This document shows, one piece after another, positions 17,308-27,886 of a stretch of DNA of 64,000 bases. The stretch lies in NCBI GenBank assembly GCA_002005505.1, contig KV908382.1, forward strand, positions 393,564 to 457,563, read 5' to 3'. The DNA is from Botryococcus braunii (taxonomy: Eukaryota > Chlorophyta > Trebouxiophyceae). The notes beneath the pieces were generated by a model. That model had not been told where the DNA came from. It saw only the letters and a program-made list of their open reading frames with translations, and searched no databases. The stretch's first letter is position 1. The number at the start of each line of letters is the position of its first letter. Made by a program: the position numbers and the translations under genes.

Positions 17308-17963
17308 TTCAGGACCCGGCAGATTCCTGCCTGAAATCCTGGCATTGGACCTGGCAGCTTCCTGCCGTTACAATCAGTGCATGGAACTTGATCGAAGTTA
17401 ATCTCATGGGAGAACTCAGCAGGCAAGGAGTTACTAGGAGAGAGAGCCTGAATTCCTAGTTTATCTTCAAAGAATTTGACGTTCTTTGATACCTTTACCT
17501 TGTTGCCCACCCTGACTCGATAGGCCTTTGATGCAGGCTCATATCCTACAAACATCCCAGCCTCAGATCTGGCCGAAAAGGCTGATAGATCCTTATCTGG
17601 TATCTTAATAAGCGCCAGGCATCCCCACACTCTCAAGTAGTGCACTGATGGTTTCCTCCCAAACAGCAGTTCAAAGGGAGTGGCAGTCTTCCCCTTTACT
17701 GCTCTGAGATTTAACAACCTGACAACTGTTGGGAGGGCATCCGCCCACATGCTTTGTGGAGCTTTTGCCTGCAGCAGAAGTATCCTAACTGTCTCTTTTA
17801 ATGATCTGTTAAAACGTTCTGCTCTCCCATTATGCTGAGGGGTATAAGGGGCAGACGTTTCGTGTCTGATCCCTTTAGACAGAAAAAAGTCAAGCAAGTC
17901 AGAATTTACAAACTCACTTCCCCTGTCAGACCTAACCACCTTGACATTGTGATTAGTCTGATT
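17304..17963 (-). pseudogene. Copia-2 integrase, C-terminal half
   Basis: It continues the gag-integrase frame after a TAA at 17964-17966. It contains the second catalytic Asp in VRSDRGSEFVN and the Glu in QHNGRAERFNRS, followed by LLFGRKPSVHYLRVWGC and FVGYEPASKAYRV, all typical of copia integrase. It stops at 17304-17306 overlapping the RT frame by four bases. Confidence 0.88.
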
Positions 17964-19709
17964 TTATAAGTACAGGATGATGGACTTAACGGCACCACCC
18001 ACCTGGGACTTGGAGGTCAATGCCACAGATTCACCGGCTCTAGAGTAATCATCTAGTACTGTGAGCATGTAGCGCTCACCCTCAGCTCCTGGCACTGGTA
18101 GCTCACCAATTACATCCAAGTGCAACAGCTGAAGACGTTCAGTTGCTGATACTGGAGATCGTTGGTAGCTCTCTCTAATCTGCTTGCCCATCACACATAC
18201 GTCACACAGTGAATGACCATGCAAACAAGGAGAAAGAGATGTAGATATTCCTTTCACCATATCCTCAGTCTGCAATCGTTCCAGGTTTTTACTCCCTGGA
18301 TGTCCCAAACGTTGATGCCACAAATCATATTCAGAACATTTGTGCGCATAACCCACACTGTGTGATGGCTGAATTTTGCAGCACAGGCAGTGAACAAAAT
18401 ACAATCCCCTTTCCTTTCTGACCTCTGGAGTGAATCTTGAGGTGTTGCTAGACATGCATATGATCTCTCCATGTGCATTAATTGAAAAAGTTATGCCATC
18501 CGTTACTGCACTTGAGACTGACAATAGATTCTCAATGGCAGTAGGCACATACTCTACATTTTTTAGTTTACACATATTACCCATTTCATCTACTAAACAT
18601 ACAGAGCCACATGCCTTGCGTTGTGCAATATGTTCACCAGTTGCCAAGTTCAGGCCCTTTGGTTGTGTATACCAGTGAATGTTTTGCATGAGTCTGACAT
18701 CATTGCATATGTGCGTTGAAGCTCCTGAGTCTACCACCCATATGGAAAATGGATTACCTGAGTCAGAGGAGTCACCCAATGCAATACCTCCAACCGGATT
18801 TGCTTGGTTTTTGCGTGCTGCAATAAGGGCAGCCCTTTTCTCCTTTTCTGCTAGGAGTTTTGGACACACGTTTCTGGAATGTCCATCTTCCAAGCAGTGC
18901 CAGCAGCCCCTGAAGTTGTCAGGCAGGTCTTCCGGCATTCCCTGTGGTCTGGATCCTGGGGCATTCCTTGGACGAGGGGGACCTCTGACTAAGTTGGCAA
19001 TATTGGCAGAGTGTGAGGGGGCCTTGAATTCATCAATTCCAAGCAACCTTGAACATGCCTGAATATTGAGCGTGACCTTATCCTCATCCTGACCAAGACA
19101 GGAGGTATAGAGATTTGACTTCGCATGCTCAAACTGCTTTGGCAAACCTTCCACAATTCCCATTTTCAACCTTCCATCAGAACATGGGTGGTTGTTAGCT
19201 TGCAGACCTCTGGCCAGCCTGAACTTCCTAGCCACATATGCATGGTGCTCTTGACCATCATCGATACGCCCATAGTCCAAGACCTTGGACCATTTTCTCA
19301 GTAACTCTTCATTGTGTCCACCAGTAAACTTGCGCAGCAGCCAATCATAGGCGTGCTTTGCACTTGGCATGTCCAATGCCCTGTCCACCCAAACGTCAGG
19401 AATTTTTTCAGTGAGGAGACTCATAGCAAGAGAGTCTCCAGCTGCATTAGGATGCTCCTCCTCAAGACATAGCTTAATGCGTTTACTATTGGCAACATTC
19501 AGAACATCTTTCTGCCACCTGAAACCATTCTCACAATCCAGGTCCAATGCCTGAACTAATTTTAGATTATTATAGACAGGGTTTGTCTGATCTATACCAT
19601 TTCCTGACTGGGCAGAGTGACTGGTGGTGCCAGCTGAAGGATTTGTGGGTGGATTTGATTGTGGATTGGATAAATCACCTGGGGTAGGGTTCGTAGCCAA
19701 TGTTGCCAT
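17964..19709 (-). CDS. Copia-2 gag, protease and integrase N-terminus
   Basis: A 581-residue frame from ATG at 19709. Residues about 45-235 are a gag capsid of the copia type. A CCHC knuckle (CWHCLEDGHSRNVC) follows near residue 270, then the aspartic protease (WVVDSGASTHICND) near 325, and the pre-integrase zinc domain (LWHQRLGHPGSKNL...CDVCVMGKQ) around 460-510. The first catalytic Asp (HLDVIGELPVPG) comes next. A single TAA (17964-17966) truncates it before the second catalytic Asp. Gag could still be made. The start overlaps the upstream ORF by 35 nt in another frame. Confidence 0.88.
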   Translation of the reverse strand: MATLATNPTPGDLSNPQSNPPTNPSAGTTSHSAQSGNGIDQTNPVYNNLKLVQALDLDCENGFRWQKDVLNVANSKRIKLCLEEEHPNAAGDSLAMSLLTEKIPDVWVDRALDMPSAKHAYDWLLRKFTGGHNEELLRKWSKVLDYGRIDDGQEHHAYVARKFRLARGLQANNHPCSDGRLKMGIVEGLPKQFEHAKSNLYTSCLGQDEDKVTLNIQACSRLLGIDEFKAPSHSANIANLVRGPPRPRNAPGSRPQGMPEDLPDNFRGCWHCLEDGHSRNVCPKLLAEKEKRAALIAARKNQANPVGGIALGDSSDSGNPFSIWVVDSGASTHICNDVRLMQNIHWYTQPKGLNLATGEHIAQRKACGSVCLVDEMGNMCKLKNVEYVPTAIENLLSVSSAVTDGITFSINAHGEIICMSSNTSRFTPEVRKERGLYFVHCLCCKIQPSHSVGYAHKCSEYDLWHQRLGHPGSKNLERLQTEDMVKGISTSLSPCLHGHSLCDVCVMGKQIRESYQRSPVSATERLQLLHLDVIGELPVPGAEGERYMLTVLDDYSRAGESVALTSKSQVGGAVKSIILYL

Positions 19710-20295
19710 GTCTGGGAATGTAGCACCTGCACTTTTGTTCTGTGCTGTCCTCTAGATCACTGGCAATGGACTCAATTGTCTCAGCAAGTTTTTCTGTCAA
19801 GGTTTTGTAAGGTGATTCGTCTCGTGCGAGCCAAGGACTCAACGCTACACCCGCTCCTTTACTTAATGCAAGGAGTGTTGCATACTCAATGAGAAGACAG
19901 TGATGTGAAAAATCCAAAGGGATTTCGTATCTAGCTAACGTAGTATATTGCTCGCGAAGACTCTGTGAATAACTTTCTCTATCGATTAGTCTAGCCTCCC
20001 AAGTGTAAAGAGAGAATTTGCGACGGGAACCTTTTGGAACTGGATACTCAGAGTTTTCAACTGATTGAATTAGCTTAGAATTACGATTGTTAAACTTAGC
20101 TTGATAGTACCCTTCTTGCTCAATACCTTCTCGGCAAAAGTCTTCAAACACAATAATTCCACGTTCAATAGCACGATTTACGTTCTCAACAGGAACTTTT
20201 CCTGACACCCAGTTATTGCATAGATCGCAGTGGAAGTGCCCTTCGCGGAGCAGATTGAGCTCGTCGTCCGTCAGTAGAGGTGGTCGTCGCTCCAT
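19675..20295 (-). CDS. Extra ORF upstream of gag in Copia-2 (ORF0)
   Basis: An intact 206-residue frame whose ATG is one base past the primer-binding-site block and which overlaps the gag start by 35 nt. I do not recognise the family. It has CxxC and CxC pairs (HCDLC near residue 23, KCRC near the end), is Glu/Arg-rich, and shows no signal peptide or membrane segment. Copia elements usually begin with gag, so a separate intact protein here is unusual. It might instead be a captured host exon or an alternative gag N-terminus joined by splicing: a TGCAG|GTGC donor-like site lies near its end at about 19729. Confidence 0.6.
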   Translation of the reverse strand: MERRPPLLTDDELNLLREGHFHCDLCNNWVSGKVPVENVNRAIERGIIVFEDFCREGIEQEGYYQAKFNNRNSKLIQSVENSEYPVPKGSRRKFSLYTWEARLIDRESYSQSLREQYTTLARYEIPLDFSHHCLLIEYATLLALSKGAGVALSPWLARDESPYKTLTEKLAETIESIASDLEDSTEQKCRCYIPRHGNIGYEPYPR

Positions 20296-20315
20296 GGGCG
20301 TGGGCCCATAACCAT
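20296..20315 (-). promoter_or_regulatory. Copia-2 primer-binding site, anticodon-arm (half-tRNA) type
   Basis: The minus strand reads ATGGTTATGGGCCCACG directly after the LTR end. GGTTATGGGCCCA is complementary to the anticodon arm of initiator tRNA-Met (UGGGCCCAUAACC, with the CAU anticodon), not to its 3' end. This is the half-tRNA arrangement established for Drosophila copia. Confidence 0.8.
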
Positions 20316-21413
20316 TGTGGATCCTGCAAGATCCAGTTTGGATTTAATATTATAAATCACAGATGATAAGACACACACATGTGTCATCCAGATAAGTGAA
20401 CACTTTCAATATCAACACCATCAAACGGTGGAAGCAGTTTAACAGGTCAGACTGATCTTCTCTTGATCTGAACAATGCATACACGACGCCAAACACAGAT
20501 GAGAGTGAATGTAGATCAGGCTGTGATTCAGAGCGTTTGACAACAAGACGTTTCAAAAAACACTACGGAATGACTTACACGGGCAGTATACGACACTGAC
20601 CTATCTAACGATTACCTGCAAGATCCAGTTTGGATTTAATATTATAAATCACAGATAATAAGACACACACATGTGTCATCCTGTGCATATTAATCCATTA
20701 GTGTCTTGCTGGTAACTATCACACGATCACTTCCCTGCATGCGAACGTGCAGCATAAACTGCTTACCAGATAAGTGAACACTTTCAATATCAACACCATC
20801 AAACGGTGGAAGCAGTTTAACAGGTCTGCACATTAACAATAACATTATTAGTATAAGATTAACAAACAGCACTTATGGCTGTCAAAATAACGTCAGCGAC
20901 GAACATACGCCTCACCAGACTGATCTTCTCTTGATCTGAACAATGCATACACGATGCCAAACACAGATGAGAGTGAATGTAGATCAGGCTGTGAGTCAGA
21001 GTTTTTTACAACAAGACGTTTCAAAAACAATACGGAATGACTGCTTGAGACTTCGTTCAGTCGCACCTACTATTATCAGATCAGCGCGTTGAATTGCGCT
21101 GTTCTGCCCCTTTTCACGAATTCCTATCAGAATTTAGGTTCAGAGCCTTGGAAATTGACCCTTATCCTAATATGAGTTTATCACGTTATTAGCTACTAGG
21201 ATAATCCCATGTTTGATAGCCACAAGCAACAGGAAGGACATTCTCTACCATGTTCTTAGATACCTTTATACATTAATACTTGTGGCCAAAAGACCACTGG
21301 CTGTCTGCCAAAGAGTTTCCCTTGAGTTGAGCACATGGGTCAACTATACAGCTAATTTATTCTTGCTAGAATTGTCATCTTTGGATTGGCCTGACAGTAC
21401 ACAAATTCCCACA
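20316..21413 (-). repeat. Copia-2 5' LTR with intron-bearing and intronless leader copies
   Basis: 1098 bp. Leader copy B spans 21040-20616 with introns 20915-20826 (90 nt) and 20766-20681 (86 nt). The connector is 20615-20574 and intronless copy A is 20573-20324. Subtracting the introns from B leaves 249 nt against 250 nt for A. The LTR ends in the small hairpin GGATCTTGCAGGATCC just before ACA and the primer-binding site. Confidence 0.9.
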
Positions 21414-21417
21414 GCAG

Positions 21418-21542
21418 TACACTATAATTCGACTCACCCTGAGTTAAAGAGTGGGCATGCGAATCCTTCATGTAACATCTTTTCCGTGGACACGAGACCT
21501 TGTCTGAATCTAAAACCTCTTCCGCTTTGCTATATCCTAACA
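21418..21542 (+). repeat. Gypsy-B 5' LTR, second half
   Basis: Resumes the LTR after Copia-2 and ends CCTAACA. Primer-binding site TGGTATCGGCG follows at 21545-21555. It lacks a 22-bp AAAGCAAATTT-type duplication present in the 3' LTR at about 43399-43420. Confidence 0.9.
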
Positions 21543-21615
21543 TCTGGTATCGGCGACATAGGAGAGTTCCTTTGTCGTTCGTTCTTGGTGAGCACTTTTT
21601 CTCTTTGTTTCCACG

Positions 21616-22586
21616 ATGTCTCGTTATCCCCGTCCGGTCTCGAGGGTCCGTGCCCGCAGTCGTAGCTTCGCCAGGTCTGATCCACCTGTAGACCCTCCTC
21701 AAGAAGGAGACTTAGATCTTTCAGGGGTAGACAACCTCTAGATACCACAGCTCAGAACATATTGGAAGGACTTGAGACTTTGATCCAGCGCTCTCTGGCT
21801 CAACCTCCTCCAATGGCTCCTCCTCCACCACCGCCAACAGCCACTACGGCTACGGCACCGGTCACGACGAGTTCAGGGAAGCCCTCGCTCAAGTTCCCTG
21901 ATCCTCTAGTGTTTGAAGGAGACCCATTTAAGCTTGATGGTTGGCTGACCCAGACCGAGATGTATCTGAGGGCCTACGATGTAGATCTGTCATCATCTCG
22001 TTCGGTGGAGGTGGCGACGATGTTTTTGAGGGGAAAGGCGCAAGATTGGTGGACAGGGCAATTCCATTTGATTGCCTCTGGGTCTCTGCCTAGTTTTAGG
22101 ACGTGGCGTTGTTTAAGAAGGCTATGACTGATGCCTTCAGGCCAGTTGAGCTGCACAGGAAGCATCTGGACAAGCCGTTGCATATTCCGCAGGGGAAGAG
22201 TGATATGAGAACTTACATTTCTTCATTTAATGCCTTAAGAGCTAAGTTCCCAAAGCAATTCCTGAAGGGACGTTGGCTATCTATTTTTGCAGGGCTGCAG
22301 GGCAGGTTTGCAGAAAAACATCACTCTCCAATATCCCAAGACCCTTGCTGAGTATTTCCAACATGCGGTGACTATCTCAGACTTACCAGGAAGCTCTAGA
22401 CTGCCGCACCCCTATCCAAAAGGCCAGACTGAGCATAAGGGCTCAGCACCGAAAACCCCTTCTGCGCAGACCTGCACCCATTGTGGGAAGCAAGGCCACA
22501 CCACAGAGCGCTGCTTTTTGCTTCATCCCAAGTTGAAGAAGCAACGTCCCAAGCCTAACCAAACTTGTTTTGGGCTTGTGGGTTAA
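21616..22586 (+). pseudogene. Gypsy-B gag
   Basis: A likely ATG at 21616 opens an Arg/Ser-rich N-terminus that meets TAG at 21738-21740. The capsid continues in other frames: DPFKLDGWLTQTEMYLRAY, ATMFLRGKAQDWW, then after a frameshift near 22100 AFRPVELHRKHLDKPLHI. After another near 22320 it reaches the zinc knuckle CTHCGKQGHTTERC (22471-22512). It stops at 22584-22586. At least three lesions make it non-functional. Confidence 0.85.
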
Positions 22587-23524
22587 CTCCAGCACTGTAG
22601 GACCTGATTTTTCTGATGTTTCCAACCTGTTCTGCAGTGCAGTATGGCCTACCTGTATTGTATGAAGTTGGGCAGTTTCAGGATTTCCTCTCTGTTTGTG
22701 GTGGTTCTATCATGACCCATATTGCTGATGGGCATTGTGTATGTAGAGAGTATCAGACACCACCATCTGCCAGTGACCTGATCAGTCCTGTTTGTCAGTG
22801 TAAGAGTGTTGCAGCTCCTACCCTTCCTGCAAGTTCTTCCCATGTTGTCTTGGTTTGTAATGGTAGTGACAGTGAGTCCACTGTTAGGCAGCTTGTGTCT
22901 CAGTTGCTTCCTGGAACCAGATTGACTGTGCTCTCTGTTCCAGCCCACTGTGCACAGGTACTGCACGGGAATACCATATAGCAGTATCATGGAGACATCT
23001 TGCTTTCTGCAGCTGTAATGTCTACTTTGGGAATTCCTCCAACGTTTGAGAGCTCCAACCCATTTAGTTCTATTATAGGCTTGCCTCTTTTTCGGTTGTC
23101 TGTGCATACTGGGATTTTTGTTGTGAGGGAGAAACCCCTGCCTGCAACTGTCTTTGATTCCTTGGTCCAGCTAAACAATAGCCAGGTTGGGAACGGGCAT
23201 GACTTGTCTTCTACATGTATTGAGTTTGAGGGAACTCTTGCTGGTAGGACTGTCAAGGTTTTGTTAGATAGTGGTGCTTCAGCAAACTTCATTGATAATG
23301 AACTTGTGTCTCAGCTTGCCCTTCCCACTATTCCTATGAGTTCCCCTGTGACTGTGAGAGTAACTGGTGGAAGAACCTCTATGGTAGGCAATAGTGTGAC
23401 AACTGACCTGACTGTGGGAACCTTGCACCTTGGAATCACGTGTATTCCTACTGAGTTGTCTCATTATCACCTTGTCTTGGGGAAACCTTGGCTTACTTGA
23501 TTTAATCCAGTAGTTAATTAGAAG
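22587..23524 (+). pseudogene. Gypsy-B protease region
   Basis: A spacer rich in Ser/Val/Cys (22616-22981) ends in a stop. The retropepsin follows, with the active site VKVLLDSGASANFID (about 23256-23300) and the flap-like VTGGRTSMVGN. It meets TGA at 23498-23500. The frame and order fit the gypsy pol N-terminus. Confidence 0.8.
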
Positions 23525-24242
23525 TTGAATGCTGTCTCACTTGTTCATAACAGTAAAACACATATACTTTTGGGCTGTCAGAGGCCCGGCCTCCCTGAGT
23601 ATGTGGTTTCTTCCTTGGAAGTGGAGGAACTTGTCAAACTGGGTGAACCTTTGTATGTCATTCAACTGAATGCAGTAGACAGTACCCCTGATACTAATGC
23701 ATATGATGTGCCAGAGTTGGAGCAGCTTTTGCAGGAATTCAACGATGTTTTATCAGGACTTCCTCAAGGCCTCCCCCCTTCTCGTGCCGGAGACCACAAC
23801 ATTAGATTGGAGCCAGATACAACTCCTCCAGCCTCCAGAATCTACCCGTTGTCTGGAGCCCAGCTTGCTGAGCTTCGTGCACAACTGCAAGAGCTCCTAG
23901 AAAGAGGTTTTATCCGCCCATCTACATCACCCTTTGATGCACCCATTCTCTTTGTCCCAAAGAAGGATGGTGGCTGGCGTCTATGTATACATTATAGAGC
24001 CCTTAATAAAATCACCATTAGGAACCAACACCCCCTTCCTCGCATTGATGAAATGATTGAGCAACTGCATGCGAGTTGTGTATTTTCTAAGCTTGACCTT
24101 GCATCAGGATATCACCAAACTAGGATGCATGAGGAAAGTATAGAGAAAACAGCGGTTAAGACTAGGTATGGACATTACGAGTTTACTGTCATGCCACTTG
24201 GCTTAACAAATGCACCTGCAATGTTTCAGTCTGTGATGGATA
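23525..24242 (+). pseudogene. Gypsy-B reverse transcriptase, N-terminal half
   Basis: Contains the ...[20 protein letters not shown] entry segment, [20 protein letters not shown] (His where Asp is usual in the CIDYR block), [20 protein letters not shown] and [16 protein letters not shown]. Copia-3 interrupts it at 24242, just before the YLDD motif. It continues at 40086 in the same frame. Confidence 0.88.
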
Positions 24243-25269
24243 TGTTGAGTTGTGAACATACATTATAGAATGCCTTGTGCTTTAGGTGATCTTCAAATGT
24301 ACATTATTAGGATACGGGTCCACTATCCACATAAGGTACCTCAAGACACGTTCGGATGAGGTCTATTTCGAACATAAGGTACAATTTAGATTACGCGTTA
24401 GTGTGAAAGGACTATTAAAGCTGCGATCACCGCATAGTCGAGCAACTGGTTTGTAAAGATACTGGGCACATAAGGATGCCAGTCTTGTTCATGCAGTTGC
24501 ATGTGTCTAAAGAGCAGACAGTCGTCAAGGACTGTAGCTGGAGAGGCACGAACTTACGACCTGTCTGCTTGCTTACAGGTGCGGTGACGCAGGGTGTGTA
24601 TTGGTAATGTGTTAATGTTTGATTGCTTGTTTGTAAGTGAACCATCTTAGTGTACAATCAAGTCTCCCAAACAGCTAAGGGACGGAGTCTTGATTGAGTA
24701 TAGGAAGGTACTTGCGTTCAGCCGTCAGGAGCTTATCCGTGTGTAGATGCTCATTGACAGATCAACATGTAACGGAACTGGTTTGGAAAGATACTGGGCA
24801 CATAAGGATGCCAGTCTTGTTCATGCAGTTGCATGTGTCTAAAGAGCAGACAGTCGTCAAGGACTGTAGCTGGAGAGGCACGAACTTACGACCTGTCTGC
24901 TTGCTTACAGGTGCGGTGACGCAGGGTGTGTATTGGTAATGTGTTAATGTTTGATTGCTTGTTTGTAAGTGAACCATCTTAGTGTACAATCAAGTCTCCC
25001 AAACAGCTAAGGGACGGAGTCTTGATTGAGTATAGGAAGGTACTTGCGTTCAGCCGTCAGGAGCTTATCCGTGTGTAGATGCTCATTGACAGATCAACAT
25101 GTAACGGAACTGGTTTGGAAAGATACTGGGCACATAAGGATGCCAGTCTTGTTCATGCAGTTGCATGTGTCTAAAGAGCAGACAGTCGTCAAGGACTGTA
25201 GCTGGAGAGGCACGAACTTACGACCTGTCTGCTTGCTTACAGGTGATGCCGAATGCCCATAACCTAACA
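24243..25269 (+). repeat. Copia-3 5' LTR with three leader copies
   Basis: Leader copies of 120 bp at 24459-24578, 24791-24910 and 25123-25242, each preceded by AAAG and followed by GT. Two 212-bp connectors (24579-24790, 24911-25122) run from GTGCGG to AAAG. The repeat period is 332 bp. The LTR ends CCCATAACCTAACA, which can pair with the adjoining primer-binding site. Confidence 0.9.
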
Positions 25270-25283
25270 GGTTATGGGCCCAC
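25270..25283 (+). promoter_or_regulatory. Copia-3 primer-binding site, anticodon-arm type
   Basis: GGTTATGGGCCCAC directly follows the LTR. It complements the initiator tRNA-Met anticodon arm. CCCATAACC at 25256-25264, inside the LTR end, is a perfect 9-bp inverted copy of GGTTATGGG at 25270-25278 with a TAACA loop. Confidence 0.78.
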
Positions 25284-26508
25284 CCAACTCTGGGTGCTGA
25301 GGACAAGCCGATATGTGGTTTTTGGGCAAGGCACTGGAGGCCAGCGGACACTACAGAAGTCTACTCCAGTCCCACAGGGAGCGACAGCCCCGCAGTTTTG
25401 TACCCCGCCTTCATGTCGCAGTATATGCTTCAGAATCCATTCGAATGGATTCTGAAATGCCAAGAAATCTTGGCCGTTTCATCCGCAAGGCGAGCTGGTG
25501 AAATCCTGGTTGGAAGGGGACGAGGCGGAAGACCACCTTGGGAGTGCATATTGGAGGTTGTGTATGATTTGGGTCCTGAAGTTGTGAGTGTGTGGCTCAA
25601 TGAGTTGAGAGAGGAAGTGATGCTCCTGTGTTACAGTAAGTGTAGTGGTTGAGAGGTGAACCAATAGAAAGGCTTCTTTTTAAGTCTGTCACCCTCTTAA
25701 GGCTGGAGATCAAGGTGGTCAGATTTACAAAAGTAGTAATGAATGACCTCTACCCACTGACAGCAAGTGTGATTCTCAGCAGGAAGAAGTGGGTGGACCC
25801 TAGGGAGCCCCCACCCAGGTATTGGTAGACACCATGAGCAACAGTACAGGTACTGCAGCATGGGGATGGGCTTACATATGTGTTGTATGTGTAAGCGTGT
25901 GTAAAGATGTCCATGAGCTGGGGCTTGAAAGACATTGATTGTGTATGTGTAAACAGCCAGGAGTTGGTGCAATATGGTGGTAAGGGACTTTTGGTTCCCA
26001 AGTCCACTGAGCACATTCTTATTGTGGTTTGCGCTGCTACTCGCTGATGGCTAGTCCCTAATGCTGAGGGTGAGAAAGGCTGATCAGGTGTCGCGTTCGG
26101 ACTCGCTGATGGCTAGTCCCTAATGTTGAGGGTGAGACAGGCTGAGCAGGTGTCGCGTTCGGACTTGCTGATGGCTAATCCCTAATGTTGAGGGTGAGAA
26201 ATGCTAAATCGGGAGTCGTGTGCCTCATTGAATTGTCGTGCACTTGCGGAGTCAAGACCTCTTATCGGAACTGCTGTGTAATCAATGTCATGACTTGTCT
26301 TATGTGCCTGGCATTCCTTCCATGTTTTCCAGAGTGCGAAACTAGACATTGACTGGTTGTGTCTGGTCAATGATGTGTAGTCAATGCAATGTGTGGCTGA
26401 ATTGTGTGGCCAATGCTGTTTTCAAACCTTGAGTGGTCCTACATAGGGTCATATATGGGTCCAGTGTGGCTTGTGAGACCTCTCTATGTGTGTCTGTGTA
26501 TGTGGTGT
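25284..26508. other. Copia-3 internal region without recognisable genes
   Basis: No copia gag or pol is detectable. It contains a perfect 28-bp palindrome (25430-25457, TTCAGAATCCATTC and its complement) and a 62-bp tandem repeat (26039-26205, about 2.7 copies, CTCGCTGATGGCTAGTCCC). Open frames such as 25398-25652 match nothing I know. Confidence 0.6.
26039..26205. repeat. 62-bp tandem repeat
   Basis: Copies start at 26039, 26101 and 26163 (the last partial), sharing GCTGATGGCTA(G/A)TCCCTAA. Confidence 0.85.
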
Positions 26509-26652
26509 TGTGATGGTGCTTCTCGTCCTTAAGCTTGTTGTAGATCACACGCAATCTAAGTCCGTACGAGCACGTGTGTCTCGCGTTAGCAGTACGTGCA
26601 AATCACCAGTAACGGATCGCCTTTAAGGCACCCGGCTGCTAACTGATCCTCA
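26509..26652 (+). repeat. Left 143-bp repeat (candidate 5' LTR of PHD element)
   Basis: Nearly identical to 36230-36372, with A/G differences near GTGCAAATC and AAGGCACCC. It begins TG and ends CA, as LTRs do. Both copies are followed by GATTT. Confidence 0.65.
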
Positions 26653-27886
26653 GATTTGCCTTGGGGCTGAGGTTTTTTGTGGTAGGAAACAGATCTTGCA
26701 AACACTGTAAGAGACTAAGATCCACGCAAAGTATAATCCTCAAGTAGGTGGTGTATGTGTGTTAACCTGTGTCTTCCAGGTTCGAGGGACGACTGAGATC
26801 GCCTTCCGCTGCCGCCTACATTCAGAGCAAAGAGGTAATCCCGTATATGGTAGACTTGTCTAGGGCTGGCCAAGTCTTCCCTGTTGTGTTTCTTGTGGAA
26901 GAGACAAAGTTAGGGAGACGTCCCTCAACTTTCCACGCGCATTGTGGAGATACAACTAAAACGGCATATTAGGTGCGGAAGTACACCAAGAGCCAACCAG
27001 TGCCCATTATTGTGTCTATCTTGACCATCGAGGTCTCTGTATCATTGATTGTGAAAGAATCGCGTACGTTTTGCACCAAATAGGGAACCCGATCAAGTCC
27101 TTGTACGTAGTCAGTCGGGGGCATTTTCCACACGCTGGCAAACATAGGCATCAGGTTGGAATCCAGACGTTCGGCTCACAAAGAGTATACACTGCTTGAA
27201 CGGTTGGCCATCATTTGTCGAACCTTGTTAGATCTCGTTACGGGCAGCGCGCCTCGCTGTTAATGGCGCCGGCACATGCTGTGTTGTTTAGCCATCTAAA
27301 TGTTCTGACACTTACATCTAAGCCGCATTGCAATAGTTCAAGCTAGGTAAAGCCGTCAATTTGCCAAGGATTGTGCCGTGTTGGGAGTGATCTGCCCAGA
27401 GCATCAAGCTCAAAAGTACCTAACAGTATTCCAGAGAGGTTTAAAAGCTAAGCTGTGTCCTAACGTAAGTGACAGGCTGCTCCGGATGGTTCTCTAGAAC
27501 ATACAGGGTTGCATCCCGGTTCGGAGTAGTGTAACCTGCCCGGCGGACGTAGCATTGCACGAGCTTCTCGTTATTGGAATTGTTAAGTAAGTGCTAAGAT
27601 CGGCCATTGTGACATTGCACAGGCACAATCAAGGTGAATTGGTTGCAATCGTAGCTCAAACGCCGTGTGTGGCTTGTCGATCAGTTGGGCATCGTAAGGA
27701 CTAAGCAACAGAGTGAAGCATGGCTGGGTAACTTGGTCGATTGTTCAATAAGCAGTAAAATATTTTCTTCTGTGTGGCGCGAATTGGGGGGACAACCGAG
27801 AACGGTTGGTCTGAGATCCACTAGATCCTGAGCTTTGTTCGCAACGGTTTGTGTCCTTGTAATTCTGACAGTACTTGGTGTGTTCC
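26653..27886 (+). other. Leader of the PHD element
   Basis: No coding sequence. A possible leader exon (26780-26834, TTCCAG|...|GTAATC) and a possible acceptor (TTCTGACAG ending at 27870) just before the gag ATG suggest a spliced 5' leader. This is inference from splice-site consensus only. Confidence 0.4.

Larger units (their letters stand above)
13976..21413 (-). mobile_element. Copia-2: near full-length Ty1/copia element
   Basis: LTRs are 13976-15058 (3' LTR for this strand) and 20316-21413 (5' LTR). The flanking duplication is the 4-bp GCAG (13972-13975 and 21414-21417). On the minus strand the order is 5' LTR, anticodon-type primer-binding site, an extra 206-residue ORF, gag, protease, integrase, RT, RNase H, polypurine tract, 3' LTR. 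Only two in-frame stops and one frame change separate the pol pieces, so the copy is fairly young. It sits antisense inside the Gypsy-B 5' LTR. Confidence 0.93.

Noticed and set aside
25698..26208. 62-bp repeats at 26039-26205 considered as a CRISPR array
   Set aside because: Only about 2.7 head-to-tail copies with no spacers, in a eukaryotic retrotransposon.
26625..26690. Stem CCTCAG...CTGAGG followed by TTTTTT, resembling a bacterial terminator, and CCGGCTGCTAAC resembling a vector fragment
   Set aside because: The surroundings are a eukaryotic retroelement, the similarity is short, and the motif falls at the edge of a direct repeat; taken as coincidence.
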